A stretch of 64,000 bases of DNA from an uncultured Lachnospiraceae bacterium (GCA_946558695.1 CAMNTQ010000010.1:1-64000); one strand, 5' to 3'; counted from the stretch's first letter, positions 1-8,244 are shown. Numbers and translations: made by a program. The notes: generated by a model not told the origin, from the sequence alone.

Positions 1-992
1 GTCCCCATGTCCATGAATATCTGAAGGAACTTGTAGAAGATGCGGGGATCGAAGACATGGTAACGGTAGGGGAAATGTCCTCTACCTCGCTGGAAAACTG
101 TATCCGTTATTCCGCCCCGAAGGAAAAAGAGTTTTCCATGTGCTTCAATTTCCACCATTTGAAAGTAGATTATAAGGATGGGGATAAATGGGCGCTCCAA
201 CCTGTTGACTATAAGAAATTAAAAGAGCTCTTTATTAACTGGCAGATGGGGATGCAGGAGGGAAATGGCTGGAATGCATTGTTCTGGTGCAACCACGATC
301 AGCCTAGGATCGTGAGCAGACTGGGGGATGAGGGCGCATACCGGGAAGCGTCGGCGAAAATGCTGGCAGGTATGATCCATTTCATGCGCGGGACACCCTA
401 TATCTACCAGGGGGAAGAAATCGGAATGCTGAATGCCCATTATCCGTCTATTTCCGAGTATCGGGATGTGGAAAGCTTAAATTACTATCAGATTCTGTTA
501 GAAAGAGGAATGCAGGCGGACGAAGCGCTGGAAATCCTGTCAGCCAGATCCAGGGATAACAGCAGGACGCCCATGCAGTGGATCAAGGGGGCTTACGGAG
601 GATTTTCCGAGGCAGAACCATGGCTCCCGGTATCCGCTGCATTCCGGGATGAAATCACAGTGGAAGCACAGCTCGAAAAGAAAGATTCTATCCTGGCATT
701 TTATAAAAAGCTGATTGCCATGAGAAAAGAGTATCCGGTGATTGCAGAGGGCAGTATCTCATTCTGTAAGACAGATTCGGACAGGGTACTGGCATATGAG
801 AGAACTTTAGAACAGCAGAAGCTGATTGTGTTCTGCAATCTGGATGAAAAGCAGCACGATATCAAGATATCCGGGGAGTGGGGAGATTACCGGAAGCTTC
901 TGGGGAATTATGAAGACAGACAATGGCTTTCTACAAAGGATTGTTATAGAATGGAACCATATGAATTTCTGGTTCTGGGAAATGTAAAATAA
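1..992 (+). CDS. GH13 alpha-glucosidase, C-terminal part (5' end outside window)
   Basis: This is the 3' part of a GH13 glucosidase of the oligo-1,6-glucosidase / trehalose-6-phosphate hydrolase group; the open frame enters from the left edge (codons start at base 3). The general-acid Glu lies in VGEMSS and the conserved transition-state residues in NHDQPR. GTPYIYQGEEIGM and SRDNSRTPMQW are family hallmarks of the domain-B/C region. The nucleophile Asp would lie upstream of the window. PTS genes (HPr, Enzyme I) follow within 30 bp, which favours a phospho-disaccharide substrate such as trehalose-6-phosphate, but the visible part does not separate this from an unphosphorylated alpha-1,6-glucoside. 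The enzyme would be cytoplasmic. Confidence 0.88.
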   Translation, partial: PHVHEYLKELVEDAGIEDMVTVGEMSSTSLENCIRYSAPKEKEFSMCFNFHHLKVDYKDGDKWALQPVDYKKLKELFINWQMGMQEGNGWNALFWCNHDQPRIVSRLGDEGAYREASAKMLAGMIHFMRGTPYIYQGEEIGMLNAHYPSISEYRDVESLNYYQILLERGMQADEALEILSARSRDNSRTPMQWIKGAYGGFSEAEPWLPVSAAFRDEITVEAQLEKKDSILAFYKKLIAMRKEYPVIAEGSISFCKTDSDRVLAYERTLEQQKLIVFCNLDEKQHDIKISGEWGDYRKLLGNYEDRQWLSTKDCYRMEPYEFLVLGNVK

Positions 993-1017
993 TAAAAGAA
1001 CAATGGAGGAACGAAAC

Positions 1018-1275
1018 ATGAAGAACTTTGAGTATGTAATTAAGGATGAATTAGGGATCCACGCAAGACCCGCAGGAATGCTTGTGAAAGAGGCGAAGAA
1101 GTATGAAAGTAAGATCATGATCAGCAAAGACGGAAAAGCAGTGGAAGCGACAAAATTAATGGCACTTATGGGACTTGCGGTAAAGTGCGGGCAGACGATT
1201 GGGGTGGAAGTGTCCGGCGCGGATGAGGAAGCAGCCTGCGAAGCAATGAAGAGTTTTCTGGAAAATAATTTATAA
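1018..1275 (+). CDS. ptsH: HPr-family phosphocarrier lacking regulatory Ser46
   Basis: Small phosphocarrier of the PTS (85 aa) that passes phosphate from Enzyme I to sugar-specific EIIA domains. I chose the ATG at 1018, preceded by GGAGG at 1005-1009, because it places the phospho-histidine at exactly residue 15 (GIHARPAG). An upstream in-frame ATG at 1003 would add five residues and overlap the ribosome site. Aligned with Bacillus HPr, the position of the HPr-kinase target Ser46 is Lys (TKLMALMGL instead of KSIMGVMSL). Catalytic transfer should be intact, but carbon-catabolite signalling through P-Ser-HPr looks impossible for this copy. It sits between a GH13 gene and Enzyme I. Confidence 0.93.
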   Translation: MKNFEYVIKDELGIHARPAGMLVKEAKKYESKIMISKDGKAVEATKLMALMGLAVKCGQTIGVEVSGADEEAACEAMKSFLENNL

Positions 1276-1283
1276 GAGACAAT

Positions 1284-1313
1284 AACCGGTCAGGCAGTCA
1301 GGCCTGGCCGGTT
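1284..1313 (+). other. Intergenic hairpin between HPr and Enzyme I genes
   Basis: A 12-bp stem (AACCGGTCAGGC at 1284-1295 pairing with GCCTGGCCGGTT at 1302-1313, one T-G wobble, 6-nt loop) lies in the 72-bp gap. No T-run follows, so it does not look like a full terminator. It may mark an mRNA processing or attenuation point giving different HPr and EI amounts. Confidence 0.6.
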
Positions 1314-1347
1314 CTGGAACAAATATGAATGGCGGAGGTGTTCGGCG

Positions 1348-2964
1348 GTGAGAAAATATATCGGAAAATCGGTATATAAAGGGGTTCGTCTGGGGCGTAT
1401 GGTTGTGATGAAAGACCGGAATGAACCAGTAAAGAGAAAAAAGACAGAGGATCCGGAGGGAGAACTGGCGCGCCTTTATGCGGCCTGTGAGGAATCGAAA
1501 AAGCAGCTCGGGAAGCTGTATGAGAAAGCTGTGAAGGAAGTCGGGGAGGCAAGCGCTGCGATTTTTGAGGTGCATCAGATGATGTTGGAGGACGAGGATT
1601 ATCTGGATGCGATCCACAGCATGATCCGGACGGAGCAGGTCAATGCGGAATATGCGGTGGCTGTTACGGGAGATAATTTTTCGCAGATGTTTGCCAGCAT
1701 GGATGATGAATATATGAAAGCGCGTGCGGCTGATGTGAAAGATATTTCCAACCGGCTGGTACAGAATCTGAGCGGGTGTAAGGAGATCGACTGGGTGGAA
1801 ATGGAGCCTTCCATCATTATAGCGGATGATCTAAGCCCCAGTGAAACTGTCCAGATGGATAAGGAAAAAATCCTAGCATTTGTCACCGTGCATGGCTCAT
1901 CTAATTCCCATACAGCGATCCTTGCGAGGATGATGAATATCCCGGCGCTGATCGGCGTGCCGCTTGAACTGGACAGTATAAAGGACGGAATGCAGGCGGT
2001 GGTAAACGGGACGACCGGAGAAGTGATTCTGGAACCTACGGAGGAAATCTGCCAACAGGCGCAGAGACTCGTTGCAAAAGAGGAAGAGCGGCTCCATCTG
2101 CTGCAGAACCAGAAGGGGCAGGAAACGGTCACTACAGATGGAAGGAAGATCCATCTGTATGCGAATATCGGAAGCGTGAAGGATATGGGCTATGTGCTGG
2201 AGAACGATGCGGAGGGAATCGGTCTATTCCGCAGTGAGTTTCTGTATCTTGGAAGGTCAGATTTCCCGACAGAGGAGGAACAGTTCCAGGCATATAAGCA
2301 GGTGCTCCAGATGATGGCAGGAAAACGTGTGATCATCCGGACGCTGGATATCGGGGCGGATAAGCAGGTGGATTATTTTAATCTCGGAAAAGAAGATAAT
2401 CCGGCGCTGGGCTACCGTGCGATCCGTATCTGTCTGAAGCAGCCGGATATATTCAAAACGCAGCTCCGTGCATTGCTCCGTGCCGCCGTATTTGGCAATC
2501 TGGCCGTGATGTATCCGATGATCACCGCTACAGAGGAAGTGGCAGACATTTATGCGATTGTGGATGAGGTGCGTGCAGAGCTGGATGAAATGGGGATTCC
2601 TTACAAAATACCAGAGCAGGGTATCATGATCGAAACCCCGGCGGCAGTCATGATCAGTGATGAACTGGCACAGATGGTGGATTTCTTCAGCATCGGGACA
2701 AACGACCTTACACAGTATACACTGGCGATTGACAGGCAGAACGAGAAGCTCGATGACTTTTACAGACCGCATCATAAAGCGATTCTGAAAATGATTCGGA
2801 TGGTGGTTGATAACGCCCACAAAGCTGGAAAATGGGCAGGTATCTGCGGGGAATTGGGCGCAGATCCGGAACTGACGGAAACCTTCGTGCAGATGGGAGT
2901 GGATGAGCTTTCGGTAGCGCCATCTGCGGTTCTGAGACTGAGAAAACTGATTCGTGAATTGTAA
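1348..2964 (+). CDS. ptsI: PTS Enzyme I (phosphoenolpyruvate-protein phosphotransferase)
   Basis: Cytoplasmic Enzyme I (538 aa) autophosphorylates on PEP and donates phosphate to HPr. The N-terminal domain carries the phospho-histidine at residue 188 (SNSHTAILAR). The C-terminal TIM barrel has the PEP-site motifs TLDIGADKQ and IGTNDLTQYTL and the catalytic Cys in GICGELGADP. The GTG start at 1348 has GGAGGTG just upstream (1334-1340). Length is slightly below the usual 570-575 aa, but all motifs are present. It is co-directional with the HPr gene and was probably followed by a second HPr-like gene, now truncated. Confidence 0.95.
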   Translation: MRKYIGKSVYKGVRLGRMVVMKDRNEPVKRKKTEDPEGELARLYAACEESKKQLGKLYEKAVKEVGEASAAIFEVHQMMLEDEDYLDAIHSMIRTEQVNAEYAVAVTGDNFSQMFASMDDEYMKARAADVKDISNRLVQNLSGCKEIDWVEMEPSIIIADDLSPSETVQMDKEKILAFVTVHGSSNSHTAILARMMNIPALIGVPLELDSIKDGMQAVVNGTTGEVILEPTEEICQQAQRLVAKEEERLHLLQNQKGQETVTTDGRKIHLYANIGSVKDMGYVLENDAEGIGLFRSEFLYLGRSDFPTEEEQFQAYKQVLQMMAGKRVIIRTLDIGADKQVDYFNLGKEDNPALGYRAIRICLKQPDIFKTQLRALLRAAVFGNLAVMYPMITATEEVADIYAIVDEVRAELDEMGIPYKIPEQGIMIETPAAVMISDELAQMVDFFSIGTNDLTQYTLAIDRQNEKLDDFYRPHHKAILKMIRMVVDNAHKAGKWAGICGELGADPELTETFVQMGVDELSVAPSAVLRLRKLIREL

Positions 2965-2981
2965 ATAGGAGACACATAGGG

Positions 2982-3146
2982 ATGGATATACGGTTAGGTT
3001 CTATTGATGTGGTAAAGGATTTTGTAAATACGGTGAACCGCATAGAAGGGGAGGTGTTTTTGTCCAGCGGGCGGTATGTGATTGATGCGAAATACATGAT
3101 TGTTTTTGAAAAACGGGGAAGTGCGTTACAATTGCAGCATTGTTGA
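2982..3146 (+). pseudogene. HPr-like gene truncated by insertion element
   Basis: An ATG with AGGAG upstream begins 17 bp after Enzyme I. The first ~38 residues resemble the clostridial HPr-like family (SSGRYVIDAK). Family members continue after that Lys with a SIMGIFSLDL-type segment. Here homology ends at about 3096 and the frame runs into unrelated sequence, stopping at 3144-3146. The junction coincides with the start of the IS3-type transposase fragment, so this looks like an HPr-like gene broken by insertion. No second half of the gene is visible downstream. The family normally lacks a standard His15 region, so its function before truncation is unclear. Confidence 0.7.
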
Positions 3147-3552
3147 CCTGTATGACCGGAGCGTCATTGCAAGTGTGACAGACCGTCGGATCACTAGCGG
3201 CCTTGCTATCCGGACTTTGACGAAAGCGCTGGAATCACAGCCGCAGATCAAGGAAGAATTGATTCTCCACAGCGACCAGGGTTCCCAATATACGTCAAAG
3301 GCTTTCGTGGAATTCTGTGAATCTGTCCATGTGAGCCAAAGTATGAGCAAAGCAGGATCTCCATACGACAACGCCCCTATGGAAAGATATTTCAACACAC
3401 TGAAAAATGAATGCGTTAACCTGTACGAGTTCCAGACAGAGGAGGCGCTGTATCAGGCGGTGGAAGAATTTGCCTATGTCACATACAACCATGTTCGTCC
3501 GCACAGCTATAATGGATACCGCACACCTTATCAGGCGCGGACTGCTTCATAA
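3100..3552 (+). mobile_element. IS3-family transposase fragment (OrfB C-terminal half)
   Basis: The 150-codon frame encodes the integrase core of an IS3/IS150-type OrfB: first Asp in SIVDLYDRS, second in HSDQGSQYTS, Glu in DNAPMERYFNTLKNE, then the usual tail HVRPHSYNGYRTP. The N-terminal helix-turn-helix/HTH_21 region and OrfA are absent, and the frame opens at an unlikely TTG at the junction with the HPr-like gene. It is therefore a 5'-truncated, inactive remnant. No terminal inverted repeat is evident at either side. Confidence 0.85.
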
Positions 3553-3610
3553 CTTGGAAATTAATTTTATTAGCCATACGCGTTACAAAAATGCTTGACC
3601 ACAACAAAGC

Positions 3611-3682
3611 TATACATGGAATTAAATAATCGCCTTGCCTTTCGTATTTGCCGCCCAGTTCCTCAAAAATCATCTTTGCCAT
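3611..3682 (-). pseudogene. TnpV-like start fragment
   Basis: On the minus strand an ATG at 3682 with a perfect GGAGGTAAC ribosome site (3688-3696 on the plus strand) begins about 23 residues (FEELGGKYERQGDYLIP) that match the N terminus of the TnpV proteins of clostridial transposons. After the Pro-Cys the frame continues for some 40 codons with no TnpV resemblance. Only the 5' end of the gene survives here, next to the IS3 remnant. Confidence 0.6.
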
Positions 3683-3860
3683 TGTCTGTTACCTCCACAT
3701 TCTTTTTTATTTTGAATGTCCGCAAAATCCGTCCTACATCATTACGTGTCTGGGATTCCGGGTTATCTCGGCAGATGTTCAAATTGAAAAGGGTGAAAAT
3801 ATAATAAGAAAGAGTATCAAAAGAGGCTTGTAGAACAGGCAGGCGAATAAAAGATACGTG

Positions 3861-3912
3861 AAAGGCTTTTGTAACCGGCATGAAAATGCCGTCTGCAGAA
3901 GCCTTTATTTTC
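3861..3912 (+). terminator. Nested hairpin terminator
   Basis: The outer stem AAAGGCTT (3861-3868) pairs with AAGCCTTT (3899-3906), and an inner stem CGGCAT/ATGCCG closes on a GAAA loop. TATTTT follows. It separates the mobile-element debris from the PHP gene. Confidence 0.65.
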
Positions 3913-4062
3913 GCGGTTACGGTTCATTCGTCAGTCAATATGGAGATAATCATATGCTTGCATGGTAGATATTACCTGAAAAACGTGGTACAATTAAAAT
4001 TGTTTAAAGCAGACAGAATAGTCGGCGTTTATCAGAGGTAAGAAAAGAGGAGGCAGCATCTT

Positions 4063-4788
4063 ATGAAAATAGAAATTGATACGCACACGCATACGCTTGT
4101 CAGCGGCCATGCATACAATACGCTCAGAGAGATGGCGCAGATGGCGGCTGATAAGGGTTTAAAGGGACTGGCAGTTACAGAGCACGCGCCCAAGATGCCG
4201 GGAAGCACCTGCCTGTATTATTTTCAGAATCTTCGGGTGGTCCCGAGAGAGATGTATGGCATTCAGCTGTTTCTTGGAGCGGAGCTTAATATTATGGATG
4301 AAAAGGGTACGATCGACCTGCCGGAGAAGGTGGTTCAAGGGTTGGATATCTCTATCGCCAGTGTCCATACGCCCTGTTTTGTGGGGGAGCGGACGAAGGA
4401 GACGGTTACGAACGCATATGTGAATACCATGAAGCAAAATTGCGTAGATATTATCGGGCATCCGGATGACGGCAGATTTCCGGTGAATTATGATAAGCTT
4501 GTGAAGGCGGCGAAGGAGACGGGAACTTTATTGGAGGTGAATAATACGTCCTTAAGTCCCGGAGGGTTCCGGCAGAATACAAAGGATAATGCAAAGGAAA
4601 TGCTCGAATACTGTAAGAAATACAAGGCCATGGTGGTGCTCGGGACGGATGCGCATGTGGATGTATCTATTGCAGAGTATCCGTATGCCGGGGAAATCTT
4701 AAGAGAGACGGATTTCCCGGAAGATTTAATCGCAAACACATCTTTGGAAAAGTTTCGTTGCTGCCTGAAGCGTAATCGTAATGCCTGA
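4063..4788 (+). CDS. PHP-domain phosphatase, YcdX type
   Basis: A 241-aa cytoplasmic PHP-fold metal-dependent phosphoesterase. The N-terminal metal motif is DTHTHT, followed by His18-region GHAYNT, EHAP, a Glu in GAELN, the HTP motif, GHPD and a C-terminal GTDAHV. These are the trinuclear-metal ligands of the YcdX subfamily. GAGGAGG lies 9-15 bp before the ATG. The natural substrate is unknown for most members. It stands 80 bp before the TrpR-like regulator and may be transcribed separately from it, because that gene has its own promoter. Confidence 0.88.
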   Translation: MKIEIDTHTHTLVSGHAYNTLREMAQMAADKGLKGLAVTEHAPKMPGSTCLYYFQNLRVVPREMYGIQLFLGAELNIMDEKGTIDLPEKVVQGLDISIASVHTPCFVGERTKETVTNAYVNTMKQNCVDIIGHPDDGRFPVNYDKLVKAAKETGTLLEVNNTSLSPGGFRQNTKDNAKEMLEYCKKYKAMVVLGTDAHVDVSIAEYPYAGEILRETDFPEDLIANTSLEKFRCCLKRNRNA

Positions 4789-4802
4789 TCGGTAAAAAGA
4801 TG

Positions 4803-4853
4803 TGGACTGCACGAATTTAGTGTGTTAAAATGTAACAGTAATAGTTTGTTACA
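4803..4853 (+). promoter_or_regulatory. Promoter and palindromic operator of the TrpR-like gene
   Basis: TGGACT (4803-4808), 17 bp, TAAAAT (4826-4831) forms a plausible sigma-A promoter. Directly after it is the perfect inverted repeat TGTAACA (4831-4837) / TGTTACA (4847-4853) with a 9-bp spacer, ending just before the AAAGGAG ribosome site. Its position over the start site suggests repression, most simply by the TrpR-like protein itself. Confidence 0.6.
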
Positions 4854-4869
4854 AAAGGAGATTTCTGAT

Positions 4870-5157
4870 ATGAGTAAAAAGATTAGGACTGAGGCAGTAG
4901 ATTATCTCTTTAGTGCAATATTAAGTCTGGAGGATAAGGAAGAGTGTTATACTTTTTTTGAAGACATCTGTACGATCAATGAACTGCTCTCATTATCCCA
5001 GAGGTTTGAAGTGGCGAAGATGCTGAGAGAGCATAAGACATATCTTGAGATTGCAGAGAAGACAGGAGCGTCCACCGCGACGATCAGCCGTGTCAACCGT
5101 TCTTTGAATTACGGGAATGATGGATATGATATGGTTTTTGAAAGGATAAATGAATAA
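4870..5157 (+). CDS. TrpR/YerC-like DNA-binding regulator
   Basis: A 95-aa protein of the YerC/YecD group in the TrpR superfamily. It is all-helical, with the motif LLSLSQRFEVAKML followed by a helix-turn-helix (YLEIAEKTGASTATISRVNRSL) that matches the family. The ATG at 4870 is preceded by AAAGGAG at 4854-4860; an earlier in-frame ATG would read through the operator. It probably binds DNA as a dimer. Its ligand and targets are not known for the family. The inverted repeat at its own promoter suggests autoregulation. Confidence 0.9.
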   Translation: MSKKIRTEAVDYLFSAILSLEDKEECYTFFEDICTINELLSLSQRFEVAKMLREHKTYLEIAEKTGASTATISRVNRSLNYGNDGYDMVFERINE

Positions 5158-5204
5158 GAATATACAACTTCATACGGCATAAAAAAAGAAATAAGAATGA
5201 CTCC

Positions 5205-5819
5205 TTATTTCTTCTTTTTATCTTTACTGTTCTCAGCCGTGTCAAATCCGTCTATAAGCTTCTGCATCAGAAGCTTTTTTACATAGATATCGAAGCTCAG
5301 ACTGCAGATGAATGCGAAAAGCTGCAGATAATCCTGATCTTCTTCGGGAGCATCTGTAAAGCACTTTGCGGCCTCATTAAATGACTTTGCTATATCTTTT
5401 GAAACGATGCTGATCCGCGATTTCTCAAGTTCCAATACTTCATTGTAGATATAGGTCATATCCATACCGCCGCCGTTAAAATATTTGTCCGTGATCGGCG
5501 TGAGAAGAGTCTCAATATCCTTAATTGATAAGATATTCTTAAAATAGTAGATAAAAATCATTACCAATACATGTTCTTTGGAATACTTTTTCTTTACTGG
5601 AGGGGGAAGCAGATTGTTCTTCGCATAATTATTGATCATAGTTTTGGTCAGTACTTTATCGTCTTCATATCGTTTGCTGGAACGAAGATGTTCATCCATG
5701 AAGGTAGTGACCTGATCCATATACAGATCAATATTGGGAATGTCTCCCGGTTCCACGTAATTAATCTGTGAAATACTCGCAAGTATGCTCTTTAACACAG
5801 CTTTTGTATCTTTGATCAT
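5205..5819 (-). CDS. DUF1836 family protein
   Basis: A 204-aa protein matching the DUF1836 family of clostridia. The central region (LTKTMINNYAKNNLLPPPVKK, then a KEHVLVMIFIYYFK segment) looks like a MerR-type winged helix, so it may be a DNA-binding regulator. The tail is very lysine-rich (KDKKKK). The start has GAGGTGAG on the minus strand. It is transcribed away from the MarR/ABC operon, and the ~190-bp divergent region carries an AT-rich inverted repeat next to this gene. No experimental function is known to me. Confidence 0.8.
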   Translation of the reverse strand: MIKDTKAVLKSILASISQINYVEPGDIPNIDLYMDQVTTFMDEHLRSSKRYEDDKVLTKTMINNYAKNNLLPPPVKKKYSKEHVLVMIFIYYFKNILSIKDIETLLTPITDKYFNGGGMDMTYIYNEVLELEKSRISIVSKDIAKSFNEAAKCFTDAPEEDQDYLQLFAFICSLSFDIYVKKLLMQKLIDGFDTAENSKDKKKK

Positions 5820-5845
5820 AGAATTCTCACCTCAATGCATTCATT

Positions 5846-5866
5846 ATATAGTATTCAAAACTATAT
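5846..5866. promoter_or_regulatory. Inverted repeat upstream of DUF1836 gene
   Basis: ATATAGT (5846-5852) and ACTATAT (5860-5866) form a 7-bp perfect inverted repeat with a 7-bp spacer, 27 bp before the DUF1836 start codon. This is an operator-like position; the binding protein is unknown. Confidence 0.4.
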
Positions 5867-5910
5867 GACAACAGTAAAAATAAATAAAATATTAAATATT
5901 CGGAACCGTA

Positions 5911-5956
5911 TTGACATTTCCCGGGCAAATAAATAAAATATAGTTCGTTGATGAAC
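5911..5956 (+). promoter_or_regulatory. MarR operon promoter with operator at the start site
   Basis: TTGACA (5911-5916), 17 bp, TAAAAT (5934-5939) is a near-consensus promoter. GTTCGTTGATGAAC (5943-5956) is a 4-6-4 palindrome sitting where transcription should start, a typical position for MarR autorepression. Confidence 0.65.
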
Positions 5957-6011
5957 AGTTTTAAAATGGATTATTCGGAAGTGAACAAGTTTTGTAAAAT
6001 GAGGTGTGAAG

Positions 6012-6512
6012 ATGAAACATGGAATAAAGGCAATCGGACCGGAGATACATATGCTGGATCATATGATCACCAAAAGTCTGACATGGCATGTCAAGACGGC
6101 GGGTATTGATGAGATTACACTGATGCATGGATGGATCATGCGGTATCTCTATGAGAACCGGGAGCATGACATCTTTCAGAAGGATATCGAGAAGACGTTT
6201 TCGATCGGAAGGTCAACGGTGACGAGCATTATAAAACTTTTGGAAAATATGGGATATGTAAAGCGGGAATTTGTGGAGCATGACGCAAGGCTTAAGAAGG
6301 TTACCCTGACGGAAAAGGGAGTAAAGAATAACGAAAGCATGAAGGATTTGATCAAAAAGCTGGATAGGATGCTGGAAGAAGATATCGGGAAAGAGGAGCT
6401 TGAGCAGTTTTTTAATGTAACGGCTAAGATTAAAAAAAATCTGGAAAAGCAGAAGATAGAATGTAAAAGATTAGGAGGGATAGAATGCTTAGAACACTTA
6501 GAACACTTTTAA
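6012..6512 (+). CDS. MarR-family regulator of the ABC exporter
   Basis: A 166-aa winged-helix repressor. The recognition region FQKDIEKTFSIGRSTVTSIIKLLENMGYV and the wing (VEHDARLKKVTLTEKG) are characteristic of MarR. The ATG at 6012 follows GAGGTG (6001-6006); a GTG two codons upstream is less likely because it overlaps that site. Its 3' end overlaps the first ABC gene by 28 bp, so the genes are co-transcribed and probably translationally coupled. A palindrome at the promoter suggests autorepression released by an exported compound. Confidence 0.92.
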   Translation: MKHGIKAIGPEIHMLDHMITKSLTWHVKTAGIDEITLMHGWIMRYLYENREHDIFQKDIEKTFSIGRSTVTSIIKLLENMGYVKREFVEHDARLKKVTLTEKGVKNNESMKDLIKKLDRMLEEDIGKEELEQFFNVTAKIKKNLEKQKIECKRLGGIECLEHLEHF

Positions 6513-8242
6513 AAGAAGTAAAAGAGTATAAAGGAGCATCGATTGCTACGCCGATCTATATGATTCTTGAAGTGGCGATGGAGATGGTGATTCCATTCCT
6601 TATGGCATCGATTATCGACGATGGTGTGAATGCGGGGAATATGGCCCACATATACAAGGTGGGAGGAATCATGATCGCGGCGGCGCTTCTAGGGCTGATC
6701 GCCGGACTTTTCGGAGGCAGATACGGCGCGAAGGCATCCGCCGGATTTGCAAAGAATCTGAGGGAAGCAATGTTTAATAACATTCAGACCTATTCCTTTG
6801 CGAACATTGATAAATTCAGCACAGCGGGGCTTGTAACCAGACTGACCACAGACGTTACGAATATACAGATGGCATACCAGATGACTCTTCGGATGTTCAT
6901 GAGAGCGCCGGCAAGTCTTTTGTGCGCTATGGCGATCGCGTTTACCATTAACGCAAGGCTTGCCAGTATTTACCTGATCGCAGTGCTGATCCTTGGTGTG
7001 TTATTGTTTTTCATTATCCGGCATGCAACGCAGTATTTTATGATGGCGTTTCCTAAGTACGATGCGCTCAATGCTTCTGTACAGGAGAATGTATCGGCAA
7101 TCCGGGTTGTGAAGGCATATGTGAGAGAGGAACATGAAACCGGAAAATTTAAGAAAGCGAGCCAGAATATTTACGATATCTTTGTGAAAGCAGAGAAGAA
7201 TGTTATCGTGAATGCGCCTCTGATGCAGACGACTGTCTATACATGTATCCTGCTGATCAGCTGGCTGGGCGCGAAGATGATTGTATCCTCGGAGCTTACG
7301 ACCGGGCAGATGATGAGTCTTCTCGCCTACTGTATGAATATCCTGATGAGCCTTATGATGTTATCCATGGTGTTTGTCATGATCTCCATGAGTACGGCAA
7401 GCGTGAAGCGTATCGCAGAGGTGCTTGACGAGACCAGCGCACTTACGAACCCGGCTCATCCGGTAACGGACGTTGCAGACGGAAGCGTTGAGTTTCGGAA
7501 CGTAGATTTTTCCTATCAGAGAGAGAGTACGGAACCGGTGTTAAAAGACATTAACATAAAAGTAAATTCCGGTGAGACGATCGGAATCATCGGCGGAACG
7601 GGAAGTGCCAAGACCAGTCTCGTCAACCTGATCAGCCGTCTGTATGATGCGACGGAAGGTGAAGTGTTGGTAGGCGGAAGGAATGTGAAAGAGTATGATA
7701 TGGAGGCGCTTCGGAATCAGGTGTCGGTTGTGCTGCAGAATAATGTCCTGTTCTCTGGAAGTATCTTAGAAAATCTGCGGTGGGGCGATAAAAACGCAAC
7801 GGATGAAGAGTGTACGGAGGTTTGCCGTCTTGCCTGTGCCGATGAATTTATCCGAAAATTCCCGGAAGGTTACCATACACACATCGAGCAGGGCGGAAGC
7901 AATGTGTCAGGCGGGCAGAAGCAGAGGCTTTGTATCGCAAGGGCCCTTCTTAAGAAGCCGAAAGTGCTGATCTTAGATGACAGTACCAGTGCGGTAGACA
8001 CGGCGACAGATGCTAAGATCAGGAAGGCATTCCGGGAAAAGATTCCGAATACGACGAAGTTTATCATTGCTCAGAGAATCTCAAGTGTGCAGGATGCGGA
8101 CCGTATTATTGTTATGGAAGAGGGACGTGTAAACGGATTCGGCACACACGAAGAACTTCTTGAGAATAATGAGATCTACCGCGAAGTCTATGAGTCTCAG
8201 ACTCAGGGCGGCGGAGATTTTGATGAAAAGGCAGGTGAGTAG
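6485..8242 (+). CDS. ABC exporter half-transporter with degenerate ATP site
   Basis: A 585-aa type IV ABC exporter subunit: six predicted membrane helices (about residues 15-300) then an ATPase domain. Walker A is GGTGSAKTS, the signature is VSGGQKQR, and Walker B ends LILDD where the catalytic Glu is expected, so the composite site using this Walker B is probably non-hydrolytic. This matches the asymmetric heterodimers typified by BmrCD and TM287/288, with the next gene as partner. The ribosome site AGGAGGG lies inside the MarR gene. Likely role: export of drugs, lipids or peptides; the substrate cannot be read from sequence. Confidence 0.92.
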   Translation: MLRTLRTLLKEVKEYKGASIATPIYMILEVAMEMVIPFLMASIIDDGVNAGNMAHIYKVGGIMIAAALLGLIAGLFGGRYGAKASAGFAKNLREAMFNNIQTYSFANIDKFSTAGLVTRLTTDVTNIQMAYQMTLRMFMRAPASLLCAMAIAFTINARLASIYLIAVLILGVLLFFIIRHATQYFMMAFPKYDALNASVQENVSAIRVVKAYVREEHETGKFKKASQNIYDIFVKAEKNVIVNAPLMQTTVYTCILLISWLGAKMIVSSELTTGQMMSLLAYCMNILMSLMMLSMVFVMISMSTASVKRIAEVLDETSALTNPAHPVTDVADGSVEFRNVDFSYQRESTEPVLKDINIKVNSGETIGIIGGTGSAKTSLVNLISRLYDATEGEVLVGGRNVKEYDMEALRNQVSVVLQNNVLFSGSILENLRWGDKNATDEECTEVCRLACADEFIRKFPEGYHTHIEQGGSNVSGGQKQRLCIARALLKKPKVLILDDSTSAVDTATDAKIRKAFREKIPNTTKFIIAQRISSVQDADRIIVMEEGRVNGFGTHEELLENNEIYREVYESQTQGGGDFDEKAGE

Positions 8243-8244
8243 AG

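Larger units (their letters stand above)
3553..4062. other. 510-bp gap with mobile-element debris and a terminator hairpin
   Basis: Apart from the TnpV start fragment, no convincing gene is seen. A minus-strand open frame at 3663-3881 overlaps the TnpV ribosome site and has no recognisable family. The right part holds a strong nested hairpin (3861-3906) and the leader of the PHP gene, with a possible -10 TACAAT at 3989-3994 but no good -35. Confidence 0.6.

Noticed and set aside
3663..3881. 72-codon minus-strand frame upstream of the TnpV fragment
   Set aside because: It includes the TnpV ribosome site in another frame and matches no family I know; it may be the tail of a lost gene but cannot be supported.
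7579..7620. Walker A GGTGSAKTS in the first ABC subunit read as an inactivating change
   Set aside because: The GK-preceding Gly-to-Ala/Ser variant is, as I recall, common in this exporter subfamily; the more telling change is the Asp at the Walker B catalytic position.
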